A stretch of DNA of 64,000 nt from NCBI RefSeq assembly GCF_007859325.1, contig NZ_VOHK01000009.1:1-64000 (forward strand). Direction: 5' to 3'. The position numbers and the translations under genes were made by a program. The notes under the pieces were generated by a model, which saw only the letters and a program-made list of their open reading frames with translations, was not told where the DNA came from and made no database searches. This document shows, piece by piece, positions 60,969 through 64,000 of the stretch (position 1 is its first letter; each line of letters begins with the position of its first letter). This stretch comes from Luteimonas marina (GTDB lineage: Bacteria; Pseudomonadota; Gammaproteobacteria; Xanthomonadales; Xanthomonadaceae).

Positions 60969-63900
60969 TCACTGCTCGCGCGCAGGTACCGCGGCCCCGC
61001 GCGCGGCGGCGGCCTGCGGCGCGGCGGCATGGTCGAGCACCTCGACCTTCGGATCCTTCCACGGTCCGGTGACGCGATAGGTCTTCGCGCCCATCTCGCC
61101 CAGCGGCCGCTTCAGCATCGCGTTGGCGACCGCGCCGACCGCCGCGCCCACCGGCCCGCCGGCGATCGCGCCCACCGCCGGCAGCAGGTTGCCGGTCTTG
61201 GGCAGGACCTCGATGGTCTGGTCGTGGGTCTGCGCGCGCAGGTCGCTGCGACCGCGCATGCGGATTTCCGCCGCCGGCCCGTCGATCACCATGTCGTCGC
61301 TGCGCGCGGCGCCCGCGGCGAAGCGCACGCGGCCGCCGACGCGGTCGAAGGCGAAGCCCTTCGAGAAGAAATCGCGGAAGTCCAGCATCAGCCGGCGCGG
61401 CAGCTGGGCGACGCTGAGCAGCCCCAGCACACGCCCCGCGCCCGGCTCCACCTCCACCAGGCGGCCGTCCTTGATCGCCAGCGACAGTTCGCCGTGCATG
61501 GTGCCGAGCGCGAAATCCCCCGGGCCGCGCGGCCACTGCGCGGAAAAGCGCAGGGTGCCGGTGCCGCCGTCGATGCTCTTGCCGAAGCCCAGGCCCGCCA
61601 TCAGCTCGCCGAAATCGCGGCTGTCCGCGTCGACCTGCAGCCGCGTGCGCGCCGCATTGCCGCGCCCGGTCCAGGCACCGCTGGCCTCGAGCTGCTGGGT
61701 CGGCGAGCGCGCTTGCAGCTGCACGATCTCCAGCCCGTCCGCCGTCGGCCGCGTGCGCAGCGCGAGCTTGCCGAGCGCAAGCGCGCCGAAGCGGAAATCG
61801 TCGATGTCGAGCTGCAGCGGCGGCACCTTCGCCGGATCGACCGTCTCGCCGGCCTGCTCCGGCGCGGGCGTGGACGCGGGCGCGCCCGCCAGCGGTTCGG
61901 GGACCTGCCAGTGCAGCCGCGCGAAGTGGCCGCTGACCGCGACGCGCGCGTCGCGCGGCACCTGCAGCGTGCCGGCGATCGCCTCGCCCTCGAAGCGGAT
62001 CTCGGTGCCGCCGGGCGTCTGCGCGGCGACCAGGCGCGTGTCCGCAAAGCGGGTGCCGAGCAGCTTGAGCTGCGCGGCGCTCACGTCGAGGCTGCGCAGC
62101 GGCAGTCCATCGTCACCGCCGCTGCCGCCGGACGCGAGCGTGGCCCAGGCCATCGCATCGAGCACCGGCGTGCGGCCGCTGGCCACCAGTCCCGAGGCGG
62201 GCGGCGCCTCGGCCACCCGCGAGGCGCCGAGCGCGACGCGCACGCCGGTGCCCGCCGAGGTCGTGCGCGCGCGCAGGGCGAGCCGTCCGCCGAGATCGAC
62301 GTCGACCTCGCCGCCGTCCAGCGGCAGCGTCGTGGTGATCGTGGTCGGCAGCGTCGCCGACGCCGGCTTCTGCAGCGGTTCGGGCAGGTCGAGCGCGGTG
62401 CCGGCGAGGCTGGAGCGCAGCTGCAGCCGCGTCGTCGCCGGGCCGGCCGCGGCCCGCGACGCCTTCGCGACCGCCACGCCCACCCGCCACTGCGACTGGC
62501 CGCGGATGTGCGGCGCCAGCCAGCCCAGCCCGGGCGCATGCTGCAGCAGGTCGTCCGCGGTCAGCGCGGCATCGAGATCGGCCTCGAACGCGGACGCGGC
62601 AGCGCGCACGTGGCCCTCGCCCGCGCGCAGCGAGAGCGTGCCCGGGCGACCGTCGCGCACCGCGGACAGGCCATTGCCGTCGAAGCCGTGGCGGTCGTAG
62701 CGCGCGCGCCCGCGGACCTGTTCGAAGGCGAGCTTCCAGCGCGCATCGGCCAGCGTCGCGCCGTCCAGTTCCACTTCACCGGACAGCGCGGGCTTCGGCT
62801 TCGCGTCGCCGCCGTGCAGCGGCAGCGTCATCGCGAACGTCGCCGCCACCGGCCCGCTGGCCGACAGGCTGTCGAGCGTGTCCTCGATGCCCTTGCGCAG
62901 CGGGCTCTGGCGCAGCAGCGACAGCAGTTTCCCGGCGTCGCCGCCCGCGGACGCGCGGACGTTCAGCTCGGCCCGGCCGTAGTGCGCGAGGTCGGCCTCG
63001 ATCGCCCTGACCTCGACGCCCGCGATCGCCCCGCGCCCCTTCACCGAGAAGCCGTCGTTGACGAAGGCGACGTCGCCTTCCAGATGATCCACCGCCGGCC
63101 AGTCGGGCTGGAACCGGACCACGCCGTCGGCCAGCCGCGCGTCGGCGTGGAACAGGCCGGCGTGCTGCTTCTGCTGGCGCGTGCTGAAGGGCCAGTCGTC
63201 GAGGTCGCCGACGATCAGGGCGCGCCCGTTGCGCACGCGCCCGGCGACCAGGGCCTCGTCGAGCCAGCGCTCGGCCGCGTCGGGCATCAGGTGGCGCACC
63301 CAGAAGCGCCGGGCGACCGGCACCTGCGCCTCGTCCAGGGTCGCGGCGAGGTCGATGAACGGGCGCGTGCCGTCGTTCTGGAACCACATCCCGCCGCGCA
63401 CGTCGGCGGCGTAGCCCTCGCCGTCCACGCGCAGCGCGGGCGTGCCGATGCGCAGGCCCGCGCCTTCGCGCCAGCCGACGACGTCGCCGCGCAGCGTGAC
63501 CGGATGCGGTTGGCCGAAGCCCGAAGGCCAGTCGAAGCGGACCACCGCGGCCGGATCGGGTTCGAAGCGGAAGCCGTGTTCGTCGCCCGACAGCGTGCCG
63601 GCGAGGCCGTCGAGGCCCGGCGTATCGCCGATCGTGGCGAAGCGCAGCGCCTCGACCCGCGCGCGCGCGCGCAGGCGGCCATCGGCATCGCGGGTGAGGA
63701 CGATGTCGCGCATCGACGCATCCGGCACGGCGCCGAGCAGCCAGTTGCGCAGCCCCGGGTCGAGGCGGTCGCCCAGTGCCAGCGCGGCGACCAGCGGGCC
63801 GGCGTCGATGCGCGCGGCGCGCAGCGCGAACCGGCGTCCGCCGGCCATCGCCAGGCCGTCGAGCACCTGCGGCGCGCCCTCGCTGCCGATGCGCAGCCGC

Positions 63901-64000
63901 GGCGCGTCGACGCGCCAGCCGTCGCCATCCAGCTGCCAGCGCGCCTTCGCTTCCAGCTGTTCGAAGCGCATGCGCGGCGGTGCACGCCCTGGCGCGACCG
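60969..64000 (-). CDS. yhdP: YhdP-family AsmA-like phospholipid transport protein, C-terminal part (cut by window edge)
   Basis: The frame is open to the window end, so at least 1010 residues are visible and the N-terminus lies outside. Long beta-rich AsmA/DUF3971 repeats ([80 protein letters not shown]) and the C-terminal block [19 protein letters not shown] identify YhdP. E. coli YhdP, with TamB and YdbH, carries phospholipid to the outer membrane. The neighbour tldD is usual in this group. Confidence 0.93.
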   Translation of the reverse strand, partial: VAPGRAPPRMRFEQLEAKARWQLDGDGWRVDAPRLRIGSEGAPQVLDGLAMAGGRRFALRAARIDAGPLVAALALGDRLDPGLRNWLLGAVPDASMRDIVLTRDADGRLRARARVEALRFATIGDTPGLDGLAGTLSGDEHGFRFEPDPAAVVRFDWPSGFGQPHPVTLRGDVVGWREGAGLRIGTPALRVDGEGYAADVRGGMWFQNDGTRPFIDLAATLDEAQVPVARRFWVRHLMPDAAERWLDEALVAGRVRNGRALIVGDLDDWPFSTRQQKQHAGLFHADARLADGVVRFQPDWPAVDHLEGDVAFVNDGFSVKGRGAIAGVEVRAIEADLAHYGRAELNVRASAGGDAGKLLSLLRQSPLRKGIEDTLDSLSASGPVAATFAMTLPLHGGDAKPKPALSGEVELDGATLADARWKLAFEQVRGRARYDRHGFDGNGLSAVRDGRPGTLSLRAGEGHVRAAASAFEADLDAALTADDLLQHAPGLGWLAPHIRGQSQWRVGVAVAKASRAAAGPATTRLQLRSSLAGTALDLPEPLQKPASATLPTTITTTLPLDGGEVDVDLGGRLALRARTTSAGTGVRVALGASRVAEAPPASGLVASGRTPVLDAMAWATLASGGSGGDDGLPLRSLDVSAAQLKLLGTRFADTRLVAAQTPGGTEIRFEGEAIAGTLQVPRDARVAVSGHFARLHWQVPEPLAGAPASTPAPEQAGETVDPAKVPPLQLDIDDFRFGALALGKLALRTRPTADGLEIVQLQARSPTQQLEASGAWTGRGNAARTRLQVDADSRDFGELMAGLGFGKSIDGGTGTLRFSAQWPRGPGDFALGTMHGELSLAIKDGRLVEVEPGAGRVLGLLSVAQLPRRLMLDFRDFFSKGFAFDRVGGRVRFAAGAARSDDMVIDGPAAEIRMRGRSDLRAQTHDQTIEVLPKTGNLLPAVGAIAGGPVGAAVGAVANAMLKRPLGEMGAKTYRVTGPWKDPKVEVLDHAAAPQAAAARGAAVPAREQ

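Overview
The window looks like a chromosomal segment of a high-GC gammaproteobacterium of the Xanthomonadaceae/Lysobacteraceae (Lysobacter-Luteimonas-Xanthomonas group). This rests on gene order (pilB-pilC-pilD-coaE; mutT/thiE-secA-M23 peptidase-dciA-lpxC beside the division cluster; rnpB-rsmI-lpoA-yraN; accA-tilS-xseB-ispA; pmbA-darP-tldD-yhdP), on an ECF43-type sigma factor paired with a Ser/Thr kinase, and on the many palindromic and heptamer-type intergenic repeats. It is an assignment from gene content and order, not from a database search.

Layout. 1-7.5 kb: end of an IS110-family transposase, then type IV pilus genes pilB, pilC and pilD with a Phd/PIN toxin-antitoxin pair inserted between pilB and pilC, and an MNT antitoxin with a truncated HEPN partner between pilD and coaE. 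7.7-30 kb, mostly minus strand: Nudix/ThiE fusion, secA, M23 peptidase, (plus) dciA, lpxC, then the whole division and cell-wall cluster transcribed mraZ, rsmH, ftsL, ftsI, murE, murF, mraY, ftsW, murC, ddl, ftsQ, ftsA, ftsZ. murG is absent from its usual place between ftsW and murC. The mraZ promoter carries a clear 10-bp-periodic MraZ operator. 30-34.5 kb: an ArsR-type regulator, RNase P RNA, rsmI, lpoA, yraN and an orphan VirB6-like gene. 34.5-38.8 kb: a likely cellobionate operon (GPH symporter, GH94 phosphorylase, gluconokinase) with a LacI-type operator. 39.2-42.7 kb: dnaE.

42.7-52.3 kb is an accessory block sitting between dnaE and accA, which are commonly neighbours. It holds three paralogous lipoproteins that share a C-terminal tail ending NATELERI(P/R), a fourth unrelated lipoprotein, a periplasmic rhodanese, a PH-like protein, a 70-residue small protein, and a divergent ECF sigma factor / membrane Ser/Thr kinase pair resembling EcfK-PknS. 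A bipartite element (TGAGCCGR, 14 nt, GCGCCT) lies upstream of each of the three lipoprotein paralogues, and a fourth copy faces the small ORF on the other strand. It looks like a dedicated promoter set and is the best candidate for an undescribed system here.

52.3-64 kb: accA, a 20-codon ORF, tilS, xseB, ispA, two DUF4870 membrane proteins, pmbA, darP, tldD and a partial yhdP.

Intergenic DNA is crowded with at least five repeat families. A = the palindrome often mistranslated as VIPAKAGIQ; B = the one mistranslated as SFRAQREI/HFDRREK; C = CCCTCCCCCGC..GCGGGGGAGGG; D = GATTCCC / GATTCGT short tandem units; E = a 20-bp palindrome. They have entered gene ends: they supply stop codons for pilD and the hepT remnant, lengthen the C-termini of FtsQ and RsmH, and lie inside the Nudix gene. 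Some show tandem amplification of their outer end. No tRNA, rRNA or CRISPR array was seen.
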